A stretch of DNA of 64,000 bases from Thalassomonas viridans (GTDB lineage: Bacteria; Pseudomonadota; Gammaproteobacteria; Enterobacterales; Alteromonadaceae): the NCBI RefSeq assembly GCF_000948985.2, contig NZ_CP059733.1, forward strand, positions 3,348,001 through 3,412,000, read 5' to 3'. The first letter of the stretch is position 1; every line of letters begins with the position of its first letter. This document shows positions 24,610 to 35,118 of this stretch, one piece after another. Below the pieces are notes generated by a model that saw only the letters and a list, made by a program, of their open reading frames with translations, did not search any database and was not told where the DNA came from. Position numbers and translations under genes: made by a program.

Positions 24610-27600
24610 TCAATCATTAAAGCCCGGGGCATAAGCAGGTAAAGTGCCGGGCAAAGGTAATTTTTTCACATCCCCCTGCTTGTCCATGACCTCGACCCAT
24701 ACCAGTAGATTGGACCGGCTTAAATAGGCCGGCTTTTGTTCCTGCTTTCCGGGCTTGGGGGGAGTTTTTAACTGCACGGGTACATGGAATGCCAGCAGGG
24801 TTTCATCCTGGCGGCTGGCTTTTAAACCGTTCATGCCTTTGCTGGCATATCTGGTAAGCCATTCAAATAATCCCCATTTTCCCTGGCTTTTAAAAGTGGC
24901 ATTCAGTTGTTTCTGATCCACGGTTAAAGGCGGATTAAGCCGGGGATTTACCTCTGTGGTTAACAATGGGATCAAGGGCTTAAATGCCGAACCTGTTGCC
25001 CAGCGCAAATCCAGGCTTAAAGGTTCGCCTACCTGCCACAAGAGCTTATTTTGACCATTGGGGAAACTGGCCAGCTGCTGGCCGCTTTGCATACGCCAGT
25101 CGATGATCTGGTCGCTGCCCTTGGCATATTGGGGTAAAGCAGAGAACTCTATAGTCAGGGGAACCTGCCACTGGTTTTGTTTGCTGTTCCAGCTTTGATT
25201 GAAAAAGTCACTGATGCTGTTCATCTGGCTGATAAACTCGCGCCAGGATGCCGGCAGGGCTTCACCTGCTACCCTGCTTTTCGATGATTTAGCCGTTTGT
25301 GACCGGCTCTCCTTAGTTTTGTCTTTAGTTCCGCTGCTTCCGGCTGCCGCCGTTGACTCGGCTATGGTTTCATCTTCTTGCAAGCCATTGAGGGTGTTCA
25401 TATCTGCCAGCAGGTTTTTCGATGCCTTGCGGTAATAGCCTAAGAAAGTTTGCAGCTGGTTGATACTGACCTCTCGAACACCCGCTTTGTCAATCGAACT
25501 AAAGGGGAAACGGCCGGCAATTTGCTGATTAAACCTGTCTCGTATCGCCAGATAGCGGTTGATAATTTCTTTATCGCCCGCATCCAGGCATTGCACGCTT
25601 ACCTGGTGTTGCAATTGCAGCCTGCGGATCACAAACCAGCCGTTGTTGGCGGCTTTATTGTCAAAATTACTTTTCTCATAACAATTACTCGTGGTTAATC
25701 CCGCCAGGGTATCGCTGACAAAATTTTCCAGCGCCAGGGTCTGGTTCCCCGGCTCGTTACGTTGATAACGGCCGAGATCACTTAAGGTAGCAAACCAGCG
25801 CTGTGCCAGTGCATCACTTAATCCCGAGCTGTTTTGTAAAAAACCAATCAGAGGCTCGGCATAGTTGAAGGCAAGATAACTAAGCCTCTGCCGCTGATTG
25901 GTGAGGTAACTGGTAATCTGCTTGTCTGTGTCCAGGCTGAATAAAATGCGGGCAAAGTCCCGGTTATCCCAGCGGGGCGTTAACACCGGCATATATAACT
26001 GGTTCTCCGCCACCAGCTTTTCCAGCAGCTCCAGTTGCTGCAGGGCAAAAGCATGGCTGGCCTGGCGTAAGCGCACGGCATTGCCGCTATCCCCCAGCTG
26101 CTTGAGCAAACTGTTAATTTGCAGTAATAAGGTACTGACGGCTTTAAAGCTGGTAACAGACTTGTCTAAAGCAGACTCGGTTTCGGCCGCCGGATCGGCG
26201 ATCAAATAAGTTGACTGGGCTTGTTCAAAGGGATGCACCATAGCCTGGCTCAACAACCGCTCGGTAACCAGTTGCAGACGGCGGCCGAGGGCACTGGCGA
26301 AAAAGGGTTTCTGCTCCTGGCTAAACTGGGTAACAAAATCCTGATAGCTCAGCAGGTTATTAAGCAGCTCCTGCAAAGTGCTTTCTTCCCAGGCGACTAC
26401 AGGCTCGGCAGTGTCTGCGACCGGCATATAGCTATTTTTGACATAATTTAATGACCTGGCGGCGGCTACCTGCTCTGCCAGTCCTTCAATAGCCGGGGAA
26501 AAACTTAACCTGCCCAGATCATTTTTAACAAACAAAGCACCAAACGGGGGGACATTAAGGGCGGCCAGTTTATCCCTGACCTCTCTATCGCAGTTTTTCT
26601 CGGAAAAGCGCTCCACCATAGTGTCTAGTCTGTCTTTATCAAAGCCCACTGCCACTAACTCCTGGTCTAACCTGCCCATAAGCTGGTAAACACTGCCGCA
26701 GGGGCTGGTAAAGGCGGTGGCGGATAGCCAGTCCTTTTTGGTTTTTTTCAGCCATAGCTGAAATTCATCTATATTTTCCACCATTTTGGACGGCGGCAAC
26801 TCTTTGTCGGCGGGCAATACCTGGATTTTTTCGCTGATCTGTTGCAGCTTCACCAGCGGGACTTCCTGGGTATATTCGGTTAATTCAAGGCGCAGTGCCC
26901 GGGTGAGGTAATCGAGGTGGCTGAGCAGCTTGTCCTGACTGATCAGGCTTTGGTCTTTTTCATCCCAGTCAACATTATAATTAAGCAAAACCAGGCCGCC
27001 GGTGATCAAACTGGCACTGGTGTCTACCGCTTCCGGCACCGGCCTGTCATAGAGGTAGCTCAGCAAAGCCTTAAGTTTCTTGCCGAGACCGTGGGGATTA
27101 CTGGCCGGCTCGGCCAGGTCCAGAAAACGCTCGCGGTTAACCTGATATTGCTGCAGCAGGTGGCTGAAGTCTTTAATGTCTTCTATTACCTTGCGGTAAT
27201 TGTGCCCTATCTCCTGCTTGTCCGTTGCCAGGCTTAACGTTTGCGCCTTAAGTTTCAACCGGCACTCCAGACTGGCAAACAAGGTTTTCTTAAACAGCTC
27301 TGTGGCCACCAATTGCTGCTCTTTACGGGCCTGAATGTCAAACCAGGACAGGGGCAGCGACATCAGCAGCGGACGCTCGCTGATCTCGGTGAGATCCGCG
27401 AGCAGGCGGTAACTGTCCAGTCCTTCACTGCTGCAGTCTTGCTGGGCATTAACCAGGGTGCGCAGCTTGCCCTGTACCACATTGGTATACAAGTTAAAGC
27501 GGAAGCCATCAACCGTCATCAACAGGGTCAACAGCACCGCCGCCGCCAGCGATCCCAGCTGGAAACGGCGCAGGGTTTTCTGGGTGGAAAAATACCTTTG

Positions 27601-29028
27601 CTCCAGCGGAAAGGCCAAATGTTTTTCCCCGAAAACCTTACGGTTGAGTACGTCATTGACGAAACAAACCTTGTTTTCCAACGCACCGCTAAAATAAATG
27701 CCCCTGAGCGGCAGTGCTTCCTGAAAACTGCTGCGGGCAAAGGCGCTGCAAATCACTTCTTTCAACGGCTTAAACAGGGCGCAGAAGTTATGGCGAAACA
27801 GCATAAAGTCGTCGATATTGGCAATGTCCTGGCCGCTGGCGGCAACCTGCAACTGGGTGGCCTGCAGGTTTTCCAGCACCTGATGGAAAGCTTCCTTGAG
27901 CCAGTCTTTGTTAAAGGCGCTGTCGAGCCGGTAGGGATTGGACCAGCCGATCATTTCATCCCGTCTCGCCGCCGGTTGCGCCTGCCAGAAGGCGTCGAAG
28001 CCCTCGATACCGTCGCACTGGACCACTATCAGATAAACCGGCAGCACAAACCCGGTTTGTTTTTGTACCTGCCACAGCTGCTGGAACAGGTCTTCCCCCA
28101 GCGCCAGCAAAGTTGCAGGCTCCTTGCATTTAAGCAGGGTTTTGGCAGATACGGTAAGAAGAATGCCGTCAACCGGTCTTTCCGGGCGATACCAGTGCAA
28201 AAGCTCGATCAGGTAGCTAAAACGTTTATTCCTCTCCTGCACACTTATTTCAGGCGCTTTAACATCGGCTGCCTGCTCCAACAGCTCTAACGGCTCGCTG
28301 TTGCTGTCCGGGTCTTTATTGTCCTGATCTATGACGATGGCGTGGTCAAAGAAATGCCAGCCGCTGCCGGGATCTTTTAATTTTTTCTCCTTGGGCAGCA
28401 GTTGCGCCCGCCTTCCCGTAGTAACGGCTTTGATCAAAGTGCTTTTACCGCAGCCCTGCTCGCCGATCAGCAAAAACCAGGGCATGTTGTAGCGCCAGTC
28501 ACGCTTGGTGGTGAGATATTTCATGGCATTGACGGCGCGGCGTACCTGCCCCATATGCAGCCACTGCCAGCGGGCCTTTTGGCGCTTGCTCTGCTTTAAC
28601 TTGCCCAGCCACTGGCCGAGCATACGAAACGGGGCTAAAATCCAGGAAAACAGCTTTTTAATGCCGGCAACAATCAGGCCGAACAGGTATTGCAGCAGCT
28701 GGTTACCGCTTTTAATCAGCCATAAAATCAGCAAGAAAGCCAGCACCACAAATAAAACCAGTGCCAGGGCCTGCCATAGGGGATCCTGCCAGATGGGCCT
28801 GAGCTGCTCGATAACCGGCAGCAGGCGATCCGTCAGCGCCTGTTTCAACTCAAGCACCAGCAGGCTGAGTTGCATCATGAGTTCATTGAAGGCATCCCTG
28901 AACTGCTCCATATATGAACCGGCATCCGCCTTAGGCAAGCCGGAAAAGACAGCGCCAAAAGCGGCGCCAAGATAAGCCCGAATAAGATTAACGATTTCAC
29001 TCAGCCATAACATTAGCCGGCCATCCAT
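24610..29028 (-). CDS. tssM: T6SS inner-membrane protein TssM (IcmF)
   Basis: A 1472-residue TssM. Hydrophobic segments lie at about 86-105 and 112-135, and another near 505-520. A Walker A motif, GEQGCGKST, is present at 189-197 in the cytoplasmic domain. The long C-terminal periplasmic domain includes the late conserved region near WGLFEWLTRYA. TssM joins TssL and TssJ in the envelope complex. The length is rather greater than usual (about 1100-1300), with a low-complexity Lys/Ser/Thr insert near residue 1240. The start overlaps the end of tssL by 16 bp. Confidence 0.95.
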   Translation of the reverse strand: MDGRLMLWLSEIVNLIRAYLGAAFGAVFSGLPKADAGSYMEQFRDAFNELMMQLSLLVLELKQALTDRLLPVIEQLRPIWQDPLWQALALVLFVVLAFLLILWLIKSGNQLLQYLFGLIVAGIKKLFSWILAPFRMLGQWLGKLKQSKRQKARWQWLHMGQVRRAVNAMKYLTTKRDWRYNMPWFLLIGEQGCGKSTLIKAVTTGRRAQLLPKEKKLKDPGSGWHFFDHAIVIDQDNKDPDSNSEPLELLEQAADVKAPEISVQERNKRFSYLIELLHWYRPERPVDGILLTVSAKTLLKCKEPATLLALGEDLFQQLWQVQKQTGFVLPVYLIVVQCDGIEGFDAFWQAQPAARRDEMIGWSNPYRLDSAFNKDWLKEAFHQVLENLQATQLQVAASGQDIANIDDFMLFRHNFCALFKPLKEVICSAFARSSFQEALPLRGIYFSGALENKVCFVNDVLNRKVFGEKHLAFPLEQRYFSTQKTLRRFQLGSLAAAVLLTLLMTVDGFRFNLYTNVVQGKLRTLVNAQQDCSSEGLDSYRLLADLTEISERPLLMSLPLSWFDIQARKEQQLVATELFKKTLFASLECRLKLKAQTLSLATDKQEIGHNYRKVIEDIKDFSHLLQQYQVNRERFLDLAEPASNPHGLGKKLKALLSYLYDRPVPEAVDTSASLITGGLVLLNYNVDWDEKDQSLISQDKLLSHLDYLTRALRLELTEYTQEVPLVKLQQISEKIQVLPADKELPPSKMVENIDEFQLWLKKTKKDWLSATAFTSPCGSVYQLMGRLDQELVAVGFDKDRLDTMVERFSEKNCDREVRDKLAALNVPPFGALFVKNDLGRLSFSPAIEGLAEQVAAARSLNYVKNSYMPVADTAEPVVAWEESTLQELLNNLLSYQDFVTQFSQEQKPFFASALGRRLQLVTERLLSQAMVHPFEQAQSTYLIADPAAETESALDKSVTSFKAVSTLLLQINSLLKQLGDSGNAVRLRQASHAFALQQLELLEKLVAENQLYMPVLTPRWDNRDFARILFSLDTDKQITSYLTNQRQRLSYLAFNYAEPLIGFLQNSSGLSDALAQRWFATLSDLGRYQRNEPGNQTLALENFVSDTLAGLTTSNCYEKSNFDNKAANNGWFVIRRLQLQHQVSVQCLDAGDKEIINRYLAIRDRFNQQIAGRFPFSSIDKAGVREVSINQLQTFLGYYRKASKNLLADMNTLNGLQEDETIAESTAAAGSSGTKDKTKESRSQTAKSSKSRVAGEALPASWREFISQMNSISDFFNQSWNSKQNQWQVPLTIEFSALPQYAKGSDQIIDWRMQSGQQLASFPNGQNKLLWQVGEPLSLDLRWATGSAFKPLIPLLTTEVNPRLNPPLTVDQKQLNATFKSQGKWGLFEWLTRYASKGMNGLKASRQDETLLAFHVPVQLKTPPKPGKQEQKPAYLSRSNLLVWVEVMDKQGDVKKLPLPGTLPAYAPGFND

Positions 29029-29756
29029 TGGTTAAGGCTCCAGGCCAGGGTATACCACAGCCCCGCCCCGAACAAAAGGTAAAATAACAAACCGAAAGTG
29101 ATCGCCCGATACCAGTTGGACAGGGGTGCTAACCTCTGCTCCTGCTCGGAAACCAACTGCTGCAGGTAGGCTTCCTGGCTGACGGCGACACTTTCATCGC
29201 TTTGCCCGCGGTTGACGATATTAAAAAGCTTTTTACGGTAGTAACTTTGCTGCTCGGTATTATCGCGATAGCGGCCAAGAAATCCCAAACGCAAGACCAG
29301 CAGATATAAGGCCGCCAGCTGGCGCTCCAGGTCATCGTAATTGCCGTCGCTGAGCAGTTCGTCCATATGCTGGTACAAGACCTCCCCGGCAGAGCAGCTT
29401 TGGTAATGCTGCTGCTCCAGCAACACCTGGTGCCAGTGCTCCTTGCCCGGCCAGTCCAGTTCCATGATCAAAAGCTCGTCCGCCAGCGACGCCATGGCAA
29501 AGCAGGCCTTGTCCAGCATAAAGAGCTCGCGGTCGGTGAGCGTATAGCGGTATTCCAGCTGTTTCCTGGCGATCCACTGCCCCAGCAACAGACTGATGGC
29601 AGAGGCGGTTTCGCTGTCGGTGGGCAGGTTTTCCAGCTTTAAAATCGCCATCACTTCGTTATTGAGCTGGCCTTCGCGGATCCAGATCTTTATCGTGGCG
29701 ATTTGCTGGTAAAACTGGCTCATTAACGCCACCAGATTAATAGATTCAGCCTTCAT
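29013..29756 (-). CDS. tssL: T6SS inner-membrane protein TssL (DotU)
   Basis: A 247-residue TssL. The cytoplasmic part has the family pattern FAMASLADELLIMELDW and the single membrane anchor is at the C-terminus (AITFGLLFYLLFGAGLWYTL, about 222-241). It is the short form with no OmpA/peptidoglycan-binding extension, so another protein must anchor the complex to the wall. It overlaps tssM and follows tssK by 20 bp. Confidence 0.95.
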   Translation of the reverse strand: MKAESINLVALMSQFYQQIATIKIWIREGQLNNEVMAILKLENLPTDSETASAISLLLGQWIARKQLEYRYTLTDRELFMLDKACFAMASLADELLIMELDWPGKEHWHQVLLEQQHYQSCSAGEVLYQHMDELLSDGNYDDLERQLAALYLLVLRLGFLGRYRDNTEQQSYYRKKLFNIVNRGQSDESVAVSQEAYLQQLVSEQEQRLAPLSNWYRAITFGLLFYLLFGAGLWYTLAWSLNQWMAG

Positions 29757-29776
29757 GGTTTGCTACTTTCCTTGTG

Positions 29777-31159
29777 CTAAGTTTCATGGGGCAAATGCAA
29801 GACGATGCGTTTCGGCTGGAACGCTTTTAATTTGCCGTTGGTGCAGGTTAACAACAGGGTCTGCCCCACCTTAATGTACTGCTTGTTCATCTTGATATAG
29901 AAAAGCCCATGACCCGGACTCGCGGTAATGCCGGTAGCTTCATCCCCTTCGGTGGCCTCGGTTTCCGCCCCCAGCAAACGTTTGGTGGTTAATTCTTTAT
30001 GCAGGGCCGACGAGGCGATGCGGCAGGCTCCCAGCCACTGCTCCAGCTCGGACAGGGAAGTGTTTTCCCTGGGTTTAAGCTCTATCAGCAGGTCGCGCCC
30101 TGCCCAGGCCTTGTCATAAGTCAGGGTGAAAACGCCGTCGCGTCCCTCATCGAAGGCGATACTGGTGTACTTGAGATTGACGCGGCTTACCTGGTCGCCG
30201 ATGTAATGCAGCGCCGTGGCCAGGCTGGTGAGAATATCCTTATGATTGTAACGGGGCAATTTCGGCGGTATGCTGCGCGGATCCAGTATGCTGATCCCCC
30301 CCACCATACGCGCCAGCACCTGGTATACCTGCCACGGCGGCGTGCTTTCATCGTCTGTCATCAGTTCAAGCTCCGCCAGGTTTTGCACCATGGCGCGGAT
30401 CCAGATGCTGTGCTGCTCTGTGATGCGGCTGCCGAGCTGCTGTTCGCCGTCTTCGGAAAAGCCAGCCAGCTGACGGGCTTTTTTCCTCAGGGACAACGCC
30501 AGGGCCTGGCATTTATGCTGCAGCGGTTTTCTCAACTGGGTAAAGTCGCTGAAAGTTAAAAAATCATCGCCGCCAATGCCGAACACCGGCGGGCAATATT
30601 CGGTTACCGAAAACTGGCCGCCGTCAAGCTGGGCGATTTCCAGCAGCGGCAAGGAGATATATTGCTCTTTGACATGGCTGACCGCCTGCAGGGACAGGAT
30701 CGGCTGCAGATACTGCAGCACCATGTCGCCGTCGCCGGTATTGTCGTCTTTGACCGGCTGGCCGTCGCGGACATTGAAACGCTGGATATCCGTGCTCTCG
30801 CTGGCGCTGCCCGGCACCCTGATGGGCACGGTCAAATGTACCTTCACTTTATCCTTCTTGGCCAGTTCTTCATTGCCGGCCAAATCCAGCTGCAGCGGTT
30901 CGTCATGTTTGGCGTCGTAATCGACATATAAGCCGTCGGGAAGCACCGCTTTTAACTGCCGGATGTCCACCTTGCCCTCAAGCAGCTGTCCTTCATCCAG
31001 CGCCAGGCTGATCACTCCCCAGCGGTACTGGGCAATCGTCCTCATTTGCAGCTGTATCTGGGCCTCCCAGTACAGGTGATTTTGCTGAAAATGTTGCGGG
31101 GACAGCAACATGCCCTCATGCCAGCAGATAGATTGCGGTGCGCGTGCTTTATTGTTCAT
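29777..31159 (-). CDS. tssK: T6SS baseplate protein TssK
   Basis: A 460-residue TssK. The family start is clear (ICWHEGMLLSPQHFQQNHLY), and the C-terminal part (GLFYIKMNKQYIKVGQTLLL) matches the receptor-binding-like domain. TssK links the baseplate (TssEFG) to the membrane complex (TssLM). The start overlaps the end of tssJ by 4 bp (ATGA type), so the two are translationally coupled. Confidence 0.95.
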   Translation of the reverse strand: MNNKARAPQSICWHEGMLLSPQHFQQNHLYWEAQIQLQMRTIAQYRWGVISLALDEGQLLEGKVDIRQLKAVLPDGLYVDYDAKHDEPLQLDLAGNEELAKKDKVKVHLTVPIRVPGSASESTDIQRFNVRDGQPVKDDNTGDGDMVLQYLQPILSLQAVSHVKEQYISLPLLEIAQLDGGQFSVTEYCPPVFGIGGDDFLTFSDFTQLRKPLQHKCQALALSLRKKARQLAGFSEDGEQQLGSRITEQHSIWIRAMVQNLAELELMTDDESTPPWQVYQVLARMVGGISILDPRSIPPKLPRYNHKDILTSLATALHYIGDQVSRVNLKYTSIAFDEGRDGVFTLTYDKAWAGRDLLIELKPRENTSLSELEQWLGACRIASSALHKELTTKRLLGAETEATEGDEATGITASPGHGLFYIKMNKQYIKVGQTLLLTCTNGKLKAFQPKRIVLHLPHET

Positions 31160-31731
31160 GGATCTAACTCTTCTAACTGGTAAGCGGATTTGTAAAGGGT
31201 GATCTGCACTTCGTCAAACTCGGTCAGGTCGGCAATAACATGGCCAGTGGCGGCAATATAATTGGCAAACATCAATACCTTGACGGCATCGTCGTAGCCG
31301 TCCGGCAGGGATACCGACTGTTTTGCCGTCAGCGGCACGATTTCCACATGAGTGACGGTGAGTTTTTGCTGGTACTGCAGCAGGAGCCCGGCTTTATTGG
31401 CAAACCACTCGGGCCCTTTCAGGTTTTGCAGCACAGGGATAACCGACTTGTCATAGATAAAAACAAAATCGATGGCGACAGGCACGGCATTGTTGCTGTC
31501 GATCTCCGCTATGATGCTGATGTCGGATATGGTGGTTTTATCATAGGTGTAAAACGGCACTACCTTGCTCAGCGCCTGGTCTATGCTGTTGCAGCCGCAA
31601 AGCAGCGCCAGGGCAAGGCAACACAACAAAAGCTGTTTCGGCATTAAGCCAAAACCCGGCTTAACGCGCAGATAAAACGGCGGTTGATTGCCTGTTATCA
31701 AGCTGTCCTCAAAGTCCATTGTCAATTCCAT
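31156..31731 (-). CDS. tssJ: T6SS outer-membrane lipoprotein TssJ
   Basis: A TssJ lipoprotein with a lipobox, LLCGC, after a hydrophobic stretch (LLLCCLALALLC). The open frame starts at 31731, but this gives 29 hydrophilic residues before the signal peptide. An in-frame ATG at 31644 begins directly at MPKQLLLCC and makes a normal lipoprotein signal, although its ribosome site is poor; either start is possible. The mature part has the transthyretin-like TssJ pattern (DFVFIYDKSVIPVLQNL). It contacts TssM in the periplasm. Confidence 0.9.
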   Translation of the reverse strand: MELTMDFEDSLITGNQPPFYLRVKPGFGLMPKQLLLCCLALALLCGCNSIDQALSKVVPFYTYDKTTISDISIIAEIDSNNAVPVAIDFVFIYDKSVIPVLQNLKGPEWFANKAGLLLQYQQKLTVTHVEIVPLTAKQSVSLPDGYDDAVKVLMFANYIAATGHVIADLTEFDEVQITLYKSAYQLEELDP

Positions 31732-31780
31732 CTCGTTTTATTTTTTATAGGTATCGTCAAGATACCGGCTAAAGAGAAAG

Positions 31781-32884
31781 TCAGTGCACCAGGTTGAGCA
31801 TAAAGCTGACCCGTCTGTCGCCGAACTCTTTCTTTGCTTGTTTACCGCTTTTACCTTCCGTATCACCCGGCTCACTGCCGGATTCACTGCCAGACTCACT
31901 ACCAGACAACCAAGAGCCAAACCCTAAGGCGTTGCTCTGCTGCTTTTCCCGGCTCAATACCGCCACACAACCCAGGCTGTCATCGCACACCAGGGTGATC
32001 TTGCAATCACAGCGGATATCGCAAACCCACTGCACCAGGCGGCGCAACTTGTTATGCTCCGCCCCGCCGGGCACCAGCCGGTTTAACCGGCTTGCCGGCA
32101 TGGGGCCCAGCACCAGCTCAAAGATGGCCTGCTGATCCCAGATATTCCGTCCCAGGGTGGCTTCTTCCCCGAGGCGTTGGTTGGCCTTGCCAAGCAGGGT
32201 ATGATCGCTGCTTTCCACCCTCAGCCAGCGCCCCTGGAACGACTTCATCTCCATCAGGGGCAAGTTAAAATTAATATCGAACAGCTTGATCATGGTCGGC
32301 AGGGTCATACGGGTATTGGCAAGATCCCCCGCCAGGCCAATCAGGGTATCGCAGCCCTGATGATGCAGTTCCCTTTGCTCCGGGCTCAGGTGCCCGCTTA
32401 GCGCCAATAAGAAACGCCCGCCTTCGGTTTTCGATGCCGCCGCCCTGGCAAGCGTGTGATCGGTACGCGCCCGGATCAAATATCTCAGGGCCTGGATGCG
32501 GTTGTTAAACAGATTGATAAAAGCCGACATCGCCCCTTTGCCGACACCGATATCATCCTGCAGCATCTCGACAAAGGCTTCCGGCAAAGGTCCGCCGCAC
32601 CCGGCTATATTATAGCGGGTACAGATGATTTCGCTTTTGCCCGGGCCGTTTTCCGTTTCTTTGCAGCGCCTGACCTCGCGGATCTCTCCCGGGGGAAAGT
32701 CCTGTGCGGTCGAGGCGATAAACTCCATATACTTGTGTATCAAAGGCAACAACTTTTCATCCGGTTCACGCGCCGGCAGCAATAGCCGCACCAGCTGGTA
32801 AAAGGACCAGTCGGCGTCTATTTTCGTAAACAGATCGGCTACAGAATAACCTGTTCGCCAATGCGCGCTGGCCATTGCTTCCAC
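31781..32884 (-). CDS. tssG: T6SS baseplate protein TssG
   Basis: A 367-residue TssG: WRTGYSVADLFTKIDADWSFYQLVRLL opens it in segments typical of the family. The C-terminus contains an unusual Ser/Gly/Glu-rich repeat (SGSESGSESGSEPG) followed by a short conserved end. The start is either the GTG at 32884 or the ATG at 32875; AAGGAGTGTGG upstream fits the ATG better. It overlaps tssF by up to 46 bp. With TssF and TssE it forms the wedge of the baseplate. Confidence 0.9.
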   Translation of the reverse strand: MEAMASAHWRTGYSVADLFTKIDADWSFYQLVRLLLPAREPDEKLLPLIHKYMEFIASTAQDFPPGEIREVRRCKETENGPGKSEIICTRYNIAGCGGPLPEAFVEMLQDDIGVGKGAMSAFINLFNNRIQALRYLIRARTDHTLARAAASKTEGGRFLLALSGHLSPEQRELHHQGCDTLIGLAGDLANTRMTLPTMIKLFDINFNLPLMEMKSFQGRWLRVESSDHTLLGKANQRLGEEATLGRNIWDQQAIFELVLGPMPASRLNRLVPGGAEHNKLRRLVQWVCDIRCDCKITLVCDDSLGCVAVLSREKQQSNALGFGSWLSGSESGSESGSEPGDTEGKSGKQAKKEFGDRRVSFMLNLVH

Positions 32885-34668
32885 ACTCCTTCACGTTTAT
32901 CGCTGATAAGCTGCAGCTGGACAAAATGATTTAAGCTGGTGTACAAACCAAAGAAATAACTCAGTACGGTGCCAAGCAGCAAAGGGTTGGCGCCGTCAAA
33001 ATAATCTTCATTGATGGTGAGGGACACCCGGGTGCCGCGGCAATGCCCGCGCCACATCTGCCTGCCGATGCGTTTGACCACGGCGCTGGACTGCATGCCG
33101 GTGAGCCCGTCGAGCTGGCGGGCATGGGAGACGGCAACGGGATCGCAATACAGGCGCAGCAGCTGCCTGAGCAGCTCCAGCCGGTTTTCCCCTTCCCCCA
33201 GGGCATTGAGGTTCAGCGACAGCTGGGACAGCAGCTTGATATTGTTTTCCCCGTCCAGGCTGGCCCCTTTAAACTTGGTGGGCATTTCCACCACGTCGGC
33301 ATTGAGCATAGGCCCTGCACCCACCAGCTGCAGTTTTTGCCCCACCCGCAGCGCTTCCGGCAAGCGGCGGTTGTTGCACCAGCCTTTGATCACCAGGGTT
33401 TGGTCGATCGGCTGGCTCGGGGAAAAGTCGGCATCGTAAATCGATAAAAAGGTATCGCAGCCGCGCTCTCCCGGGGTCAACAGCTCGGTCAGCCGGGTAA
33501 TATAATACTGGTTCGCGCTCGGTTTGGTATTGATGCCTAGCCAGGCACTGACGGAATTGCTGGTGCCGTCAAAGGCAATGCTGCGTACCTCTGAAATGCT
33601 GTGCACCTCCGATTGCAGGTAGAACCTTTCGTCTGCCAGCAGCCGGTATTCATGCTGGTTCTGTTTCAGCTGCACCGGCTTAAACGAGCGGGCAAACAGG
33701 TTGATCGCCGGGAAGCAGTTCACTTCGAAACTGTTTTTATTTAACGAGATAGCATTGCAGGTTTCGTTAAGCATAAACAGGATTTCAAAGCTCGATACCG
33801 CCTCACCCAGGGCCTGTTTCTCAAGCAGGCGGGTCACCTCGAAGAAATAAAACTTCTCCGGGAAGGTGAAGTATTCCTGCAACAGGCGGTAGGCCCTGTG
33901 GCTGCCGGCATCGTCGGGCAAGACATTTTCTTCCCGGTCGAAGCCGAGCCAGTGTATCGCGGTATCGCCTTTATTGCCTGGATCATCAAGCACAACCACT
34001 TTGTCGTTCACCCGCACCGCGCAGCCCACCAGGCTGTCCGCCAGCAGCTGGTACAGCTGGAGCCGCTGGCTGATATCGCCGATGTAAAAACGCAGCTTAT
34101 CCAGCGGATACTGATGCAGCGCCTCGGTGCCGGTATTGGTGATCTGCACCGAGATCACCGACTGGACATCGGTACGCTGATCGAGAAAGGCAAAATAGTT
34201 TTTCGGCAGCACCTTAACCTCGCTGACGGCAAAGGGCCACATCGGCGTGTGGTAGCAGTTGATAAACTGGCAGTCGGTGCTCTCGCTTTGCCCGCCCTTG
34301 ACCACCCGGCTGGCCTTGCCGATAAACTGCCGGCCCTTTTCCAGGGTATAGCCGTTGATGAAGTTGGCGCCATCGCTTTCGACATTTGCCTTTAATACCG
34401 TCATGCAAGGCAGGGAGCGGATCAGGTTGGGATACAGGCTGTGCAGCAGCTGGTTGGGGATCTGGTCCCTTTGTTTTTGCAGATCCCCCCGCAGCTGTCC
34501 CGTCATATAAGCAAAGGATTGCAGCAGCTGCTCGACATCGGCGTCGGCAGAGCGGCCCGCGCTTAATTTCAGCTCGGCGGCAACTTCCGGATAAGTAAGG
34601 CTAAAATCCGCTACCGAAGTGCGTAAAAAGCGCATTTCCTCTTGAAAATACTCATATAAAGTCGTCAC
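32839..34668 (-). CDS. tssF: T6SS baseplate protein TssF
   Basis: A 609-residue TssF. It opens with LYEYFQEEMRFLRTSVADFS and includes FAYMTGQLRGDLQKQRDQIP and LLHSLYPNLIRSLPCM, the conserved N-terminal signature. Length is typical. It is a baseplate wedge component, in the operon with tssE, tssG and tssK. Confidence 0.95.
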   Translation of the reverse strand: MTTLYEYFQEEMRFLRTSVADFSLTYPEVAAELKLSAGRSADADVEQLLQSFAYMTGQLRGDLQKQRDQIPNQLLHSLYPNLIRSLPCMTVLKANVESDGANFINGYTLEKGRQFIGKASRVVKGGQSESTDCQFINCYHTPMWPFAVSEVKVLPKNYFAFLDQRTDVQSVISVQITNTGTEALHQYPLDKLRFYIGDISQRLQLYQLLADSLVGCAVRVNDKVVVLDDPGNKGDTAIHWLGFDREENVLPDDAGSHRAYRLLQEYFTFPEKFYFFEVTRLLEKQALGEAVSSFEILFMLNETCNAISLNKNSFEVNCFPAINLFARSFKPVQLKQNQHEYRLLADERFYLQSEVHSISEVRSIAFDGTSNSVSAWLGINTKPSANQYYITRLTELLTPGERGCDTFLSIYDADFSPSQPIDQTLVIKGWCNNRRLPEALRVGQKLQLVGAGPMLNADVVEMPTKFKGASLDGENNIKLLSQLSLNLNALGEGENRLELLRQLLRLYCDPVAVSHARQLDGLTGMQSSAVVKRIGRQMWRGHCRGTRVSLTINEDYFDGANPLLLGTVLSYFFGLYTSLNHFVQLQLISDKREGVWKQWPARIGEQVIL

Positions 34669-34698
34669 TTGCCCGTCCGTTTATTTCATCTGCTGATA

Positions 34699-35088
34699 TC
34701 ATTCAATATTGGCAAAAGTAAACTCCTGTTCGAATACTTCATCCGCCAGCTCCAGCTTCAGGCGGCACACGGTATTCATGCCCAGGCTCACCAGGCTGTA
34801 AACCGTTACCGCCTTTAGCCTGGGTTCATGCCTTAACAGGGTTTGCTCCAGTTTCGCCTGGTACAGCTCCTGCTGCTCCTTATTGCCCGCCGATTGATCC
34901 ACTATTGCCGCCATGGCATGGGGATATATGCTGTCGGTGAGCATATGGCCGGAGTCGCTGCGTAAATCCAGGGCGGCATCGATATAACCGCCGCTTTCCA
35001 GGATGCGTCCGATATTATTGGTCACCGACTGCTTTAGACTCAGCGGCTGACCCGCCAGGGTCAGCTTTTCAAACAGTGACTTGCTCAT
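34699..35088 (-). CDS. tssE: T6SS baseplate protein TssE (gp25-like)
   Basis: A 129-residue protein of the GpW/Gp25 family. It shows SVTNNIGRILESGGYI early and later RHEPRLKAVTVYSLVS, which contains the conserved EPR motif of gp25. It initiates sheath assembly on the baseplate. It lies 30 bp upstream of tssF and just after hcp. Confidence 0.9.
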   Translation of the reverse strand: MSKSLFEKLTLAGQPLSLKQSVTNNIGRILESGGYIDAALDLRSDSGHMLTDSIYPHAMAAIVDQSAGNKEQQELYQAKLEQTLLRHEPRLKAVTVYSLVSLGMNTVCRLKLELADEVFEQEFTFANIE

Positions 35089-35118
35089 GGCCGCTTATCC
35101 CCGCTCCCTGTTCCGTAG

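Noticed and set aside
27241..28290. A 349-codon plus-strand frame
   Set aside because: Antisense shadow of tssM, which is clearly coding on the other strand with Walker A and the family pattern.
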